Shown in pieces: positions 18,355 to 27,679 of a DNA stretch of 64,000 nucleotides. Position 1 is the first letter of the stretch, and the number at the start of each line of letters is the position of its first letter. A model generated the notes under the pieces. The model was not told the origin of the DNA. It did no database searches and saw only the letters and a program-made list of their open reading frames with translations. The position numbers were made by a program, and so were the translations under genes. This DNA is from Acinetobacter calcoaceticus (GTDB lineage: Bacteria; Pseudomonadota; Gammaproteobacteria; Pseudomonadales; Moraxellaceae), in contig NZ_SLVJ01000013.1 in the NCBI RefSeq assembly GCF_004345325.1, positions 58,412 to 122,411 on the forward strand, written 5' to 3'.

Positions 18355-19524
18355 ATGATTGTCATTGTAGATGCTGTACGTACAGCAATGGGCGGTTTTC
18401 AGGGGGCTTTAGCCACATGTACAGCACCAACGTTAGGTGCTGTGGCGATTAAAGCAGTGGTAGAACGTGCCGGTGTTGCACCGCAAGATGTAGATGAAGT
18501 GATCTTTGGCTGTGTACTTCCAGCAGGATTAAAACAAGGCCCTGCTCGCCAAGCCATGCGTCAAGCTGGTTTAAGTGATGCAACCGGTGCCACCACCATC
18601 AATAAAATTTGCGGTTCAGGTATGAAAGCCCTGATGCAAGCAGCCGATATGATCAAAGCCGGTTCTGCGCAAATCGTGGTCGCGGGTGGTATGGAGTCGA
18701 TGAGTAACGCACCTTATCTATTGCCTAAAGCACGTGGCGGCTACCGTATGGGCCACGGCGAAGTCAAAGATCATATGTTCCTCGATGGCTTAGAAGATGC
18801 TGAGTCTGGTCTATCTATGGGCATATTGGCGCAGCAAATGGCCGATAACAAAGGCTATAGCCGTGAGCGCATGGATGCTTTTGCAATCAGCTCACTGAAT
18901 AAATCCGTTGCAGCCATCGAAAATGGTTATTTCGAAGCTGAAATCGTTCCTGTCACGGTATCAAGTCGCAAAGGCGATGTGATCGTTGCACAAGATGAAC
19001 AACCTTTAAATGCCAAGATCGACAAGATTGCAACCCTGCGTCCAGCATTTAAAAAAGATGGCACCATTACCGCAGCCAACTCCAGTTCGATCAGTGACGG
19101 TGCTTCTGCATTACTACTCACTTCAAGTGAAGTGGCAAGCGCCAAAGGCTTAACCCCAATCGCGCAAGTCTGTGCCTATGCCTCACATTCACAGCATCCG
19201 ACTGAGTTTAGTATTGCCCCTGTAGGCGCAATCGAAAAAGTCCTCAAACAAACCGGATGGTCTGCTGCCGAGGTCGATCTGTGGGAAGTCAATGAAGCCT
19301 TTGCCATGGTGGCGATGTTGGCCATCGATGGATTTGAACTCGATGAAAGCAAAGTCAATATTCATGGTGGTGCCTGCGCACTCGGACACCCACTGGGTTC
19401 GTCTGGATCTCGCATTATCGTGACCCTATTACATGCCTTAAAACGCACAGGCGGTAAAAAAGGCATCGCGACCTTATGTATTGGTGGTGGTGAAGCGACT
19501 GCAGTAGCGGTTGAATTACGCTAA
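18355..19524 (+). CDS. Thiolase (acetyl-CoA acyltransferase)
   Basis: A 389-residue thiolase, full length. The nucleophilic Cys86 is in TINKICGSGMKAL. The other active-site blocks are VNEAFA, GGACALGHPLGSSGSR with the catalytic His, and TLCIGGGEA with the acid/base Cys. The start is the ATG at 18355; a longer in-frame ORF begins at 18277, but thiolases begin at the IVIVDAVRTAMG block. It cleaves 3-ketoacyl-CoA to acetyl-CoA or condenses two acetyl-CoA; the 3-ketoacyl versus acetoacetyl preference is uncertain. It lies 196 bp after the acyl-CoA dehydrogenase gene and 86 bp before the CoA transferase gene, so the three probably work together in acyl-CoA breakdown. Confidence 0.92.
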   Translation: MIVIVDAVRTAMGGFQGALATCTAPTLGAVAIKAVVERAGVAPQDVDEVIFGCVLPAGLKQGPARQAMRQAGLSDATGATTINKICGSGMKALMQAADMIKAGSAQIVVAGGMESMSNAPYLLPKARGGYRMGHGEVKDHMFLDGLEDAESGLSMGILAQQMADNKGYSRERMDAFAISSLNKSVAAIENGYFEAEIVPVTVSSRKGDVIVAQDEQPLNAKIDKIATLRPAFKKDGTITAANSSSISDGASALLLTSSEVASAKGLTPIAQVCAYASHSQHPTEFSIAPVGAIEKVLKQTGWSAAEVDLWEVNEAFAMVAMLAIDGFELDESKVNIHGGACALGHPLGSSGSRIIVTLLHALKRTGGKKGIATLCIGGGEATAVAVELR

Positions 19525-19610
19525 GTTGATGGCTGATCGCCCAAGCATTTGGTGCGAAAGACTGACAAAAAATATTGATGCTTATTTAGTAAAAATTTGA
19601 GAAATTTAGA

Positions 19611-21098
19611 ATGACTCCTGATCTAACCCGTATTCGTTTGGCCTCACTACACCATAAAATTATGTCTGCTGAACAAGCAGTTTCGCTCATCAAAGACGGC
19701 ATGGTTGTCGGCATGAGTGGTTTTGGTGGCGGTGGTGAAGCTAAAATTGTCCCGCTTACCCTTGCCGAACGTGCCAAAACAGATCCGCTGAAAATCACTT
19801 TTGCGACCGGTGCCAGCCTTGGTAATGGCATTGACAAGCAACTTAGTGATGCCAAAGTCATCGCTAGACGCTTACCGTATCAAGCTGATCCAAGCTTACG
19901 CCAAGCCATTAATGCCGGTGAAGTGATGTTTACGGATCAGCATTTGTCAGAAACTGCTGAGAAAATGAAGCATCACAATATCCCTAAACCGGATATTGCG
20001 ATCATTGCAGCCACAGCAATCACTGAAGATGGCCTCATTATTCCTACAGCATCGGTGGGTAATGCACCGATATTTGCAGAGTTGGCAGATCAAATCATTG
20101 TAGAAATCGACACCAGTATTAGCCCTGCGTTTGAAGGTGTACACGATATTTATATACCCGCTGCGCGCCCAAATCGTGGCCCGATCCCGCTGACTGAAGT
20201 CAGTCAACGCATTGGCACAGCAGGTATGCAGGTTGACCCAAGTAAAATCGTGGCCATTGTCTACAATGAGATCACTGATAAATCGGCGTCTATGGCTGAA
20301 CCAGATCAAGAAACCTTAGCCATTGCCAAAAATTTGACCGATTTTTTTGAAAAAGAAGTCGCTGAAGGTCGCCTTCCTGAAAATCTCGGCCCACTACAAT
20401 CCGGTGTAGGTTCGATTGCCAATGCAGTGTTTGCCGGTTTTGAGCATTCAAGCTTTAAAGATTTGGAAATGTACTCGGAAGTTCTACAAGACTGTACCTT
20501 CCAATTGATTGACTCAGGGAAAATGAAGTTTGCTTCAGGCAGTTCAATGACCCTCGATACCTCTGCAGAGCGAGTCATGAAAAACTTTGAGCAATATAAA
20601 GACAAGATCGTATTGCGCCCACAAGACATTTCCAATAACCCTGAGTTGATCCGCCGCCTCGGCATTATTGCGATCAATACTGCAATCGAGTTCGATATTT
20701 ACGGTAACGTCAATTCGACCCACGTTTGTGGCACCAAGATGATGAACGGCATTGGTGGTTCAGGTGACTTTACCCGTCATGCGCATTTGGCCATTTTTGT
20801 GACCAAATCTATTGCCAAAAATGGGGCGATTTCATCGGTGGTGCCAATGGCCAGCCATGTCGATCACAACGAACATGACATCGATATTCTGGTGACCGAA
20901 CAAGGCCTTGCGGATCTACGCGGCCTTGCACCACGTGAACGTGCCCGTCAGATTATCGAGCATTGTGCGCACCCATCTTATCGTGCCAAGTTGAATGATT
21001 ATTTTGATCGCGCCTGTGCCAAAGGTGGACATACCCCACATCTACTCAACGAAGCCCTGTCTTGGCATGCCAACTTTGAAGAAAAAGGTCATATGTAA
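19611..21098 (+). CDS. Acetyl-CoA hydrolase / succinate CoA-transferase family protein
   Basis: A 495-residue class I CoA-transferase of the Ach1/Cat1/AarC type (about 500 residues). Marks are VVGMSGFGGGGEAKIVPL near the N-terminus, ADQIIVEID, GVGSIANAVFAG, and LEMYSEVLQD, which contains the likely active-site Glu. NSTHVCGTKMMNGIGGSGDFTRHAHLAIF and DILVTEQGLADLRGLAPRERA follow. Such enzymes exchange CoA between succinate (or acetate) and acetyl-, propionyl- or succinyl-CoA. After the upstream dehydrogenase and thiolase, a role in recovering or redistributing CoA from short acyl-CoAs is plausible. The gene ends the series, and a terminator follows at 21278. Confidence 0.9.
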   Translation: MTPDLTRIRLASLHHKIMSAEQAVSLIKDGMVVGMSGFGGGGEAKIVPLTLAERAKTDPLKITFATGASLGNGIDKQLSDAKVIARRLPYQADPSLRQAINAGEVMFTDQHLSETAEKMKHHNIPKPDIAIIAATAITEDGLIIPTASVGNAPIFAELADQIIVEIDTSISPAFEGVHDIYIPAARPNRGPIPLTEVSQRIGTAGMQVDPSKIVAIVYNEITDKSASMAEPDQETLAIAKNLTDFFEKEVAEGRLPENLGPLQSGVGSIANAVFAGFEHSSFKDLEMYSEVLQDCTFQLIDSGKMKFASGSSMTLDTSAERVMKNFEQYKDKIVLRPQDISNNPELIRRLGIIAINTAIEFDIYGNVNSTHVCGTKMMNGIGGSGDFTRHAHLAIFVTKSIAKNGAISSVVPMASHVDHNEHDIDILVTEQGLADLRGLAPRERARQIIEHCAHPSYRAKLNDYFDRACAKGGHTPHLLNEALSWHANFEEKGHM

Positions 21099-21250
21099 TT
21101 TTGACAGGATCTAAACAGGCGCTTGCCCTAAACTCATTTAGGGCAATCTCAACCTAAAGTAATGCGTATGTTGAAAACATGCTAATTTCTACTGTCCATT
21201 GCTGCGACTTTGTGTTTTAATACGCGCAGTTTGAGATGAGCCTCTTACAG

Positions 21251-21272
21251 TATATGGGCTTTGATCCATATA
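21251..21272. repeat. Small inverted repeat
   Basis: TATATGG (21251-21257) and CCATATA (21266-21272) form a perfect 7-bp inverted repeat just before the terminator of the CoA-transferase gene. Function is unknown; it may stabilise the 3' end. Confidence 0.4.
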
Positions 21273-21277
21273 CGACT

Positions 21278-21300
21278 AGCCCCTAACCATGGGGCTTTTT
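21278..21300 (+). terminator. Intrinsic terminator after the CoA-transferase gene
   Basis: Stem AGCCCC (21278-21283) / GGGGCT (21291-21296) with a 7-nt loop and a T-run. Confidence 0.85.
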
Positions 21301-21329
21301 AATGCCTGTAATTTAATCACTTATAAAAT

Positions 21330-21971
21330 TCAACTTGCATCCACTACAGCCGCTTCTCCTGCCTCAACGAATTGATCATCTTCAACGGCAGACTCTCCTG
21401 CTTCCACAACCCGATCATCTAACACGCGTTTTAGATCGTTTGGAAAACCCGGAAAGAATTCATCAAAATCCTGTTCAGATTCGCGTCCAAAATACTCCCA
21501 TACTCGCCAATCATTTCGCTTTAAGTCTCTGACGAAAATAAAATCCCTTCTGGCGATATAATGTGAAGCATCTTGGCTTTCAAGCTTGAGCATGCTCGGT
21601 ACGACACAAACCTCACCTACCGACAAGATTACAGCGCCTTTGGGGAAAAGTAATTCTTCTGACATGACATCGCTATCGTCATATTCTTGGGCTTGTTTTA
21701 ATAGCGTATTGAGTTGCTGAATATACTGGGCTTTACTGATCCACTGACTATCCCAATATCTTTTATTGGGATGCTTATGGTTAAAAGAATATGCGTAGTC
21801 ATATTTTTTATAGTAGTTCAACAAAGCGTTAATATCACCTCGCGATTTAAGACGATGTTTGAGATTCAAAATAGTTTACAACGCATCAAGACTATTACTA
21901 CATTCTAATTTCTCTGCATACAGCGTCGAAGCAAAAAAAATGCTCATTAAAAATACATATAATTTACCCAA
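21330..21971 (-). pseudogene. Exported protein of unknown function, interrupted by an in-frame stop codon
   Basis: A 179-residue ORF (21330-21869) begins at a TTG with no RBS. The same frame is open further upstream, separated only by a TAA at 21876-21878. The upstream 31 codons start at TTG 21971, after AAGGGGG, and encode a typical signal peptide, MGKLYVFLMSIFFASTLYA, followed by EKLECSNSLDAL and the stop. Joined, they would give an exported protein of about 213 residues. The downstream part has aromatic-rich NYYKKYDYAYSFNHKH, VWEYFGRESEQDFDEFFPG, and a C-terminal imperfect repeat (VVEAGESAVED / FVEAGEAAVVD). I do not recognise the family. The simplest reading is a recent nonsense mutation. 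Alternatives are read-through, or re-initiation at the TTG giving a cytosolic remnant. Confidence 0.6.
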
Positions 21972-22300
21972 AGAACCCCCTTATTCATTTTCCAATACAT
22001 ACTATCCAAGACCAAGCAAGTCAAGACCGTTTGACCATAAAGACATTATATATGTGTAATATACAAATAGTTGCTGATCTCATTCTTGAATCCAGCATTT
22101 AATGGAAAAAAAACATACTAAGCTTTTCTTTTCATCATTCTTTGGTTTCATGGTCGATGCTATAATCTATTTAGTGTTGCAGCACAACTGCAGACACCAT
22201 AAAATAATGATCTATTTTAATAAAAAATTAATAATTTAATTGATTTTATACAATATTAAACTGCTAACATGTACAAATATTTTTATAAAAGTGATTTATA
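21972..22300. other. AT-rich intergenic region
   Basis: About 330 bp, strongly AT-rich (poly-A and poly-T runs), between the interrupted gene and the exported 199-aa protein. No gene seen; it probably holds both divergent promoters. Confidence 0.4.
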
Positions 22301-22900
22301 ATGAATAAACTTTCAAAAATTTTAATGTTCGCTACTTGTATAACCAGCATATCAGGGAGCACTTTTGCTAATATCAGCAACGATCCTGTACAGGATATTT
22401 TAATGTGTAAATATTCCAAGACTGATGGGGATATTGTCTCCTTAACAAACTATATTAGAATGTATGACCCTAAAGAGGGCCATTTTGATTTAGATAAAAA
22501 ACAAGTGAATTTCAGACGCTATGCTAATATTTTTAAAAAATCAATAATTTTTGATAATGATGAATTTGTACATACTTTTGTTAAGCCGCACCCGATTATG
22601 GTCTCATGGTATGAGACCCCTGCAGGGGAAGGAGATGGTGGGATTTTCAATACAAAAACCAAAATTTCTTATGCTGATTTAAAGAAATTAGTTGAAAAAA
22701 CCAATGCTATTACGTTAAAGGAATATACACCTCTGATTAAGAAAAAAAAGATTATTTTCTCTGATTACACCGATCAAGGTTTGCCACCAACTAAGGTTTC
22801 AGGATATATCGCTAAAGATTATGGAATATATGTATTCGAATATAAAAAAGAAGCATATGTCTCATGTTCTTATGATTCTTTAGCAAATTTAATCAATTAA
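22301..22900 (+). CDS. Exported protein of unknown function (199 aa), AT-rich
   Basis: A 199-residue protein with a clear Sec signal peptide (MNKLSKILMFATCITSISGSTFA, cleavage near residue 23). The mature part is Lys- and Tyr-rich with two Cys (LMCKY near residue 35 and VSCSYDS near the C-terminus) that could form a disulphide in the periplasm. No domain is recognised. The gene is clearly more AT-rich than its neighbours and uses AT-rich codons, a hint of lateral acquisition. It has its own terminator-like hairpin downstream and no operon partner. Confidence 0.65.
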   Translation: MNKLSKILMFATCITSISGSTFANISNDPVQDILMCKYSKTDGDIVSLTNYIRMYDPKEGHFDLDKKQVNFRRYANIFKKSIIFDNDEFVHTFVKPHPIMVSWYETPAGEGDGGIFNTKTKISYADLKKLVEKTNAITLKEYTPLIKKKKIIFSDYTDQGLPPTKVSGYIAKDYGIYVFEYKKEAYVSCSYDSLANLIN

Positions 22901-22921
22901 ATTATCGCCATAAATACAATA

Positions 22922-22944
22922 GTAGCCCTCTATTTGAGGGCTAC
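22922..22944. terminator. Strong hairpin after the 199-aa gene
   Basis: GTAGCCCTC (22922-22930) and GAGGGCTAC (22936-22944) form a perfect 9-bp stem with a 5-nt loop. The T-run is short, so termination is likely but not certain. Confidence 0.6.
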
Positions 22945-23053
22945 GTTTAACTCGTTACACCGATTTATATATAAATGATGACCTATTAATGAGCCAATTT
23001 AAGTTTTTTCAATCTTCAATATTTATTTCATTTTTCATCGAGTCAAATAATAA

Positions 23054-23926
23054 TTAAGCCAACACCTCATTAACCACCTGCATCACGGCTTGATGATATT
23101 GCTGATCCAATTCTGTCAGCGGCATTCTAATCTCAGGCCCGATCATACCCAATGTCGCCATGGCATATTTGATCGGGATTGGGTTGGTTTCTATACCCAT
23201 AACCTGATGTAATTTATACAACTTGGCATTGACTTCACGGGCTTTTTTGGCATCTCCTGCCAAGGCATATGCAGACATTTCATTCATCAATTGCGGCACA
23301 ATGTTGGAACTTACTGAGATCACGCCGTGCCCACCCACCAACATAAATGGCAATGCGGAATCATCATTCCCTGCATATAGTGCGAAATCAGCGGGTAGAT
23401 TATTAAGCAATTCAATGGTTCGCCCCATATTTGAAGTTGCATCTTTAAGCCCGATGATTAACGGATTTTCCGCAAGCCTTAATATGGTGTCATTGTGCAT
23501 ATCACAGACGGATCGGCTTGGAATGTTATACAAGATCTGTGGCAAGCCAGACCCTTCAGCAATACAGTCAAAATGGTTGAGCATGCCTTGCTGAGTCGGC
23601 TTGTTGTAAAAAGGCACCACGGATAACCCTGCGACCGCACCATATTGCTTGGCCATACGGGCGAGTGCGATGGCTTCATGGGTTGCATTTGAACCGATGC
23701 CAGCAATAATTGGAATCCTGCCATCTGCAAATTGCACTGATTTTTCAATTAATTGTGATTGTTCTGCAAAGCTCAAGGTTTCCGACTCGCCCGTACTGCC
23801 TGCGATCACAATCGCTGCAGTGCCATGCTGATGATGAAAGTCGATCAATTTTTCTAAGCTTATAAAGTCCAATGTACCATCCGTGTTCATTGGCGTAACC
23901 AGTGCAACGATATTACCTAAAATCAT
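23054..23926 (-). CDS. dapA: 4-hydroxy-tetrahydrodipicolinate synthase (DapA-type)
   Basis: A 290-residue TIM-barrel aldolase condensing pyruvate with aspartate semialdehyde in lysine/diaminopimelate synthesis. Numbering coincides with the E. coli enzyme: Schiff-base Lys161 (GLKDATS), Tyr133 (LYNIPSR), Arg138 and Tyr107 are present. The substrate loop reads GSTGES, so position 44 is Ser instead of Thr. At the lysine-feedback site, Asn80 and Glu84 remain, but positions 49, 53, 56 and 106 are Glu, Phe, Gln and Phe rather than Ala, His, His and Tyr, so feedback inhibition may be weak or absent (inference). It stands alone, not beside other lysine genes, and may be a second copy. Confidence 0.9.
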   Translation of the reverse strand: MILGNIVALVTPMNTDGTLDFISLEKLIDFHHQHGTAAIVIAGSTGESETLSFAEQSQLIEKSVQFADGRIPIIAGIGSNATHEAIALARMAKQYGAVAGLSVVPFYNKPTQQGMLNHFDCIAEGSGLPQILYNIPSRSVCDMHNDTILRLAENPLIIGLKDATSNMGRTIELLNNLPADFALYAGNDDSALPFMLVGGHGVISVSSNIVPQLMNEMSAYALAGDAKKAREVNAKLYKLHQVMGIETNPIPIKYAMATLGMIGPEIRMPLTELDQQYHQAVMQVVNEVLA

Positions 23927-24296
23927 ATATTTCCTATGTTACGGATCAAATCCGCATGTGCAGCAATTAAAAGCCTGAACCCAAATTCTCAGCCTAGCCT
24001 GAGTTCTGATTACGCTGTTATACAGCATCTACTCCAATGCCGTGTTACAGCAATATACCCCAATATTTAGATCATTCCGCTAAGTTTAGTAAGCGCATCT
24101 TGATCCGTTGTGTATCAGCTAAGCTCACCATCAATCGCTTAGTTATCCTTTTCAGCTTATTTTTTCAGCGCAAAAAAAATCTGCATCAGACCCTAAATAA
24201 TTATCCTCTTCTTAGTCCATAAATTCTATACTTTAATTATTATTAGATTACATTTAATATCAATCATCTAAGATATTTAAATCGGTGAATCAGCAG

Positions 24297-25034
24297 ATGA
24301 ATAGTTTAGGAAGATTGAATAGCATTGCTTTAAGCAGTTTTATCTTGGCAATGCCAGCACTTACATTTGCTGACCTCCAATCGCTCAAAAAAATGGAAAC
24401 TGAGGTGATCAGCAACTTCAAAGATCGTGATTTTTTTGAAGTGAATGGTGATATCGAGAGTCAAATATCATCTGCACTTGCTGCAGATCCAGCCAGTTTT
24501 AATTACAACTTTCCCAAACTACAACAAGCGGGTTATGTTTACATCAGCTATTCACCAGATAAAAAATTAAAATTTTATAATTTTAATACCAGTGGCGGCG
24601 GTACCATGGGTGAAGCCGAAAATTATGTGCAATATCAAATTGGCAATCAAACCAAGTTCGATCAATTTGATGCGGGCTATCATATTTATAATATTCAGCA
24701 AGCCAATATTAAAAATAAGCCCGTGTACCTTGTCGCCAGCTATTATAAGGGGGATAACTGCCATGGCCTGCATGTCTTACGCGCTGTAGAAGTCGGCAGT
24801 AAGCAATTATTAAAGGCTTATGTGTTTCAAGGTAAAAATAAAACCAATCATGACATCTCAGTTGAGTATGACTGCCATAAAAATGACAACCCACAGCACG
24901 AACCCGATTATCTACGGATCAGCCCCACTGCTGTCGATATCATATTAATCGATCAAAATGGTATACCGCAAAATAAATACTTGCGTTATCGCTTAGAGAA
25001 ATCAGCCTTTGTTTATACTGGTGTGGTGAAGTAA
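24297..25034 (+). CDS. Exported protein of unknown function (245 aa)
   Basis: A 245-residue protein with a signal peptide (MNSLGRLNSIALSSFILAMPALTFA, cleavage after about residue 25). The in-frame GTG at 24285 would add four residues; the ATG at 24297, with CGGTGA upstream, is preferred. The mature protein is rich in beta-forming and aromatic residues (YVYISYSPDKKLKFYNFNTSGGG) with a Cys pair (GDNCHGLH and VEYDCHKND). No family recognised. It is a single gene between dapA and a convergent Sel1 gene. A periplasmic location is the only firm inference. Confidence 0.7.
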   Translation: MNSLGRLNSIALSSFILAMPALTFADLQSLKKMETEVISNFKDRDFFEVNGDIESQISSALAADPASFNYNFPKLQQAGYVYISYSPDKKLKFYNFNTSGGGTMGEAENYVQYQIGNQTKFDQFDAGYHIYNIQQANIKNKPVYLVASYYKGDNCHGLHVLRAVEVGSKQLLKAYVFQGKNKTNHDISVEYDCHKNDNPQHEPDYLRISPTAVDIILIDQNGIPQNKYLRYRLEKSAFVYTGVVK

Positions 25035-25128
25035 TACTGCTCCAAGCAATTCAAGCATTATAGAGTTCGATTAATGGCTTGCTTTGACACTACGCGCAGA
25101 GTTTTAGTCGATGCGATATTCTTGACAC

Positions 25129-26058
25129 TTAGCGACCACGATAGGTTTGTAGAAAGTTTCGAGCCTCTTGTTCTTCACTCACCTGTTGATACCAGTAATA
25201 AGCTTGTTTGGGATCTTTAGGCCCACCGATGCCTTGCGCATAAAAACGCCCGAGAAACAGTTTGGCATAGTAATCATCATCCTTTGCTGCTGCCAAACAG
25301 AGTTCACGCGCCTTAACTAAGTTTTGACTAAGCGGTGGTGTGCCCACCAAATAATGCCGACATAGCACAAATTGAGCGGTGCTCTCGCCTTTTTCAGCCG
25401 CAATATTATATAGCTTAATCGCCTGAACCATATCCGCACCACCGGCTTCATCTGTACCGACCTCACCATTTTCATACATCATGCCGAGATTATACGTCGC
25501 GTTGCGATCACCTAGCACTGCCGCCTTTCTATACCAATATGCTGCTTGCTGCTCATCCACCTCAATACCATATTCCTCGCCACCCATACGATATTCTTGA
25601 GCCAAGTCTATTTGTGCAGCGATATGCCCCATTTCACCGGCCTGAATTCTTAATAATTGACCTTTTTCGATATTCTGCGCTACCCCTGAGCCGTTTAAAT
25701 AAGCCATACCGAGATGATAAGTTGCTGCAGCGTATTTTTGATCACTGGATTTTTGGTACCAATTGAATGCAGTCTTGCGATCTTTGGCTGTGCCAATACC
25801 CCAATAATAGGACTCTGCTACGCTAAATTGCGCGGGGGCATAACCTTGTTGTGCAGATTTGAGTAACCAAGCAAAACCTGCTGACTTGTTCTTTGTCACG
25901 CCTTGACCAAAATAAATCGCATTCCCAACATCATATTGCGCTTGGGCATGACCAGACTCTGCATCTTTGACTAACTCAGCCGAATAAGGTGCACTAAACC
26001 CAAGTTGGGTCATCGTCAAACCAAGCAAGAGTGCAGTAATTTTTTTGAGTTGGTGCAT
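25129..26058 (-). CDS. Exported Sel1-repeat protein
   Basis: A 309-residue protein from the ATG at 26058. An ATG two codons upstream overlaps the AAGGA ribosome site, so the second ATG is preferred. A signal peptide (MHQLKKITALLLGLTMTQLGFSA) is followed by about seven Sel1-like TPR repeats of about 36 residues. Examples are AQYDVGNAIYFGQGVTKNKSAGFAWL-type units and NLGMMYENGEVG. Sel1 repeats form alpha-helical solenoids that bind proteins; in Acinetobacter such exported proteins are common and mostly uncharacterised. A partner cannot be named. Confidence 0.85.
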   Translation of the reverse strand: MHQLKKITALLLGLTMTQLGFSAPYSAELVKDAESGHAQAQYDVGNAIYFGQGVTKNKSAGFAWLLKSAQQGYAPAQFSVAESYYWGIGTAKDRKTAFNWYQKSSDQKYAAATYHLGMAYLNGSGVAQNIEKGQLLRIQAGEMGHIAAQIDLAQEYRMGGEEYGIEVDEQQAAYWYRKAAVLGDRNATYNLGMMYENGEVGTDEAGGADMVQAIKLYNIAAEKGESTAQFVLCRHYLVGTPPLSQNLVKARELCLAAAKDDDYYAKLFLGRFYAQGIGGPKDPKQAYYWYQQVSEEQEARNFLQTYRGR

Positions 26059-26356
26059 TGGCATATCCTTAATTGATTATTTCAGCGATGGTCGACTTGA
26101 TTATATCCACTGAGTAGAACGAATAGGAACTCTAGGTTTCATTGTTTTAATGGGAGCATTACCTAATAATTTGACTAGGATCGATGAAGCCTTTAAGTTC
26201 AATTATTTTTTAGAGAGCATTACCGTGATTTTTTACTATTTAATATTGCCTGTACTACATCATTTGCAAATGATCTGCTAACAAAAGACCATTTTTATGC
26301 CTTAGGATCGACCAATTGGGCTGACTGAAGCTGAATATATAAGCGCATAGACACAA

Positions 26357-27481
26357 TTAATCCGCCATGATAATCAGGTCTTCTTCGACTTCCCTGCAAT
26401 CCACCAATCGGTGTTCAAACAGTTTCAGCAGCATTTCAGGAGAGACATGTTTATCTTTCATCCAAAAGTCTTCGGGCTTGGTTCTAAACCAGATACTTTC
26501 AACTTCTCTAAAGCTCAAATGGCAATATAAATCTTTGGTTTTACGAAAATCATAATACTGCCCAATCTTGATCTGATCCCGATCAAATATACATTGATAA
26601 CCCAAGTTTAAACCGATATGGGTAACATCACTCAAGGTAGAATAGTTCGACATATTGTCAGATAGACGACCGATATAAATATTTTTATTTTTCATAATCA
26701 CCAATACTGGTAATTTTTTTCTAGAAACATGGCTGAGTTTATTAAAAAACACATCCCGATCCATAAAATCAAATAAAGTATCCAGATCGACTTTGGTGGC
26801 TGTAACGATATTTTTACGATCAAGGATCATCTGATATTTGTGTTGATCTAAGTTCTGATCCTTTAAGTAATCCGTGGTGATCACCAGCTCCATGGTTTCT
26901 TTATGTCGATAGCCACTATACATCGGACAAAAGATAAACTCGGTCTGGCCATATAAAAAGCGTTCGAATATTTTACGATCTGGAAAAACCGTACCTACAT
27001 AAACTTTCTTATCATTCATGCTCAGCAGCACAATTTTATTTTTAAAATCATCTTCGGATAAAAATGCCGAATCATTAAGTAACTTATCCAATGGCGTGGT
27101 TAAGGTCATGGCATAGATTTTATTGATATTGTTGACCCGATCAATGCCACGTAACAAGATATAGTTTTTCAGCCAAACAAAGCATAAGCACAGGATTAAG
27201 GCACAACAAAAACTCATCACCCAGAGGATCTTCAGATCGGGTAAAAAGTGAATGTTGTCGATTAAGTTTTTATCTTGATGATATTCAATCAGGGAAAACT
27301 TAAGTAATATTGAAAAAGTGCAAATTAAACCGATAAAGAAAAATATAAAGCCTGTAATTGCACTTTTATAATATAAATGGTGTGCAGGCATTTCAGAAGT
27401 TGAGTATTTGGTGACCAAGTTGCGGTTTTGATAAATGTAGCCAATAACAATGACACTAAGGGCTAAAAATATTCCATTCAT
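26357..27481 (-). CDS. Membrane-anchored protein of unknown function (374 aa)
   Basis: A 374-residue protein with three hydrophobic segments in its first 110 residues: about 1-15, 41-62 and 87-107. A large soluble C-terminal part follows. That part contains two similar stretches, NKIVLLSMNDKKVYVGTVF near residue 148 and KLPVLVIMKNKNIYIGRL near residue 259. Their strand-turn-strand look recalls Sm-like or DUF6338-type modules (inference only). It starts 9 bp after the stop of a 62-residue gene and is surely cotranscribed with it. No catalytic motif seen. Confidence 0.7.
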   Translation of the reverse strand: MNGIFLALSVIVIGYIYQNRNLVTKYSTSEMPAHHLYYKSAITGFIFFFIGLICTFSILLKFSLIEYHQDKNLIDNIHFLPDLKILWVMSFCCALILCLCFVWLKNYILLRGIDRVNNINKIYAMTLTTPLDKLLNDSAFLSEDDFKNKIVLLSMNDKKVYVGTVFPDRKIFERFLYGQTEFIFCPMYSGYRHKETMELVITTDYLKDQNLDQHKYQMILDRKNIVTATKVDLDTLFDFMDRDVFFNKLSHVSRKKLPVLVIMKNKNIYIGRLSDNMSNYSTLSDVTHIGLNLGYQCIFDRDQIKIGQYYDFRKTKDLYCHLSFREVESIWFRTKPEDFWMKDKHVSPEMLLKLFEHRLVDCREVEEDLIIMAD

Positions 27482-27490
27482 TCATTATAT

Positions 27491-27679
27491 TCAATCGTTG
27501 GTGAGTTTTAGGTTTTGTAGTAAACGCTCTTCACGCTTACGGGCGATCTCAAGTTGTACCAAACGCATGGTTTCAGCAACTACTTTTTCAGGATCAGCAT
27601 CTTCACGGATATATTTACTATTGTCCGTTTTGTCCAATAACTTCTTACGAATCTGACGTTCTGTTGAAAAAAATATCAT
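27491..27679 (-). CDS. Small charged protein (62 aa), operon partner of the membrane protein
   Basis: A 62-residue, highly charged, mostly helical protein (EKVVAETMRLVQLEIARKREERLLQNL suggests a coiled coil). It has a good ribosome site, GGAGAAGGT, before its ATG at 27679. Its stop lies 9 bp before the start of the 374-residue membrane protein, so the two form an operon. Function unknown; it may be a cytosolic partner of that protein. Confidence 0.6.
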   Translation of the reverse strand: MIFFSTERQIRKKLLDKTDNSKYIREDADPEKVVAETMRLVQLEIARKREERLLQNLKLTND

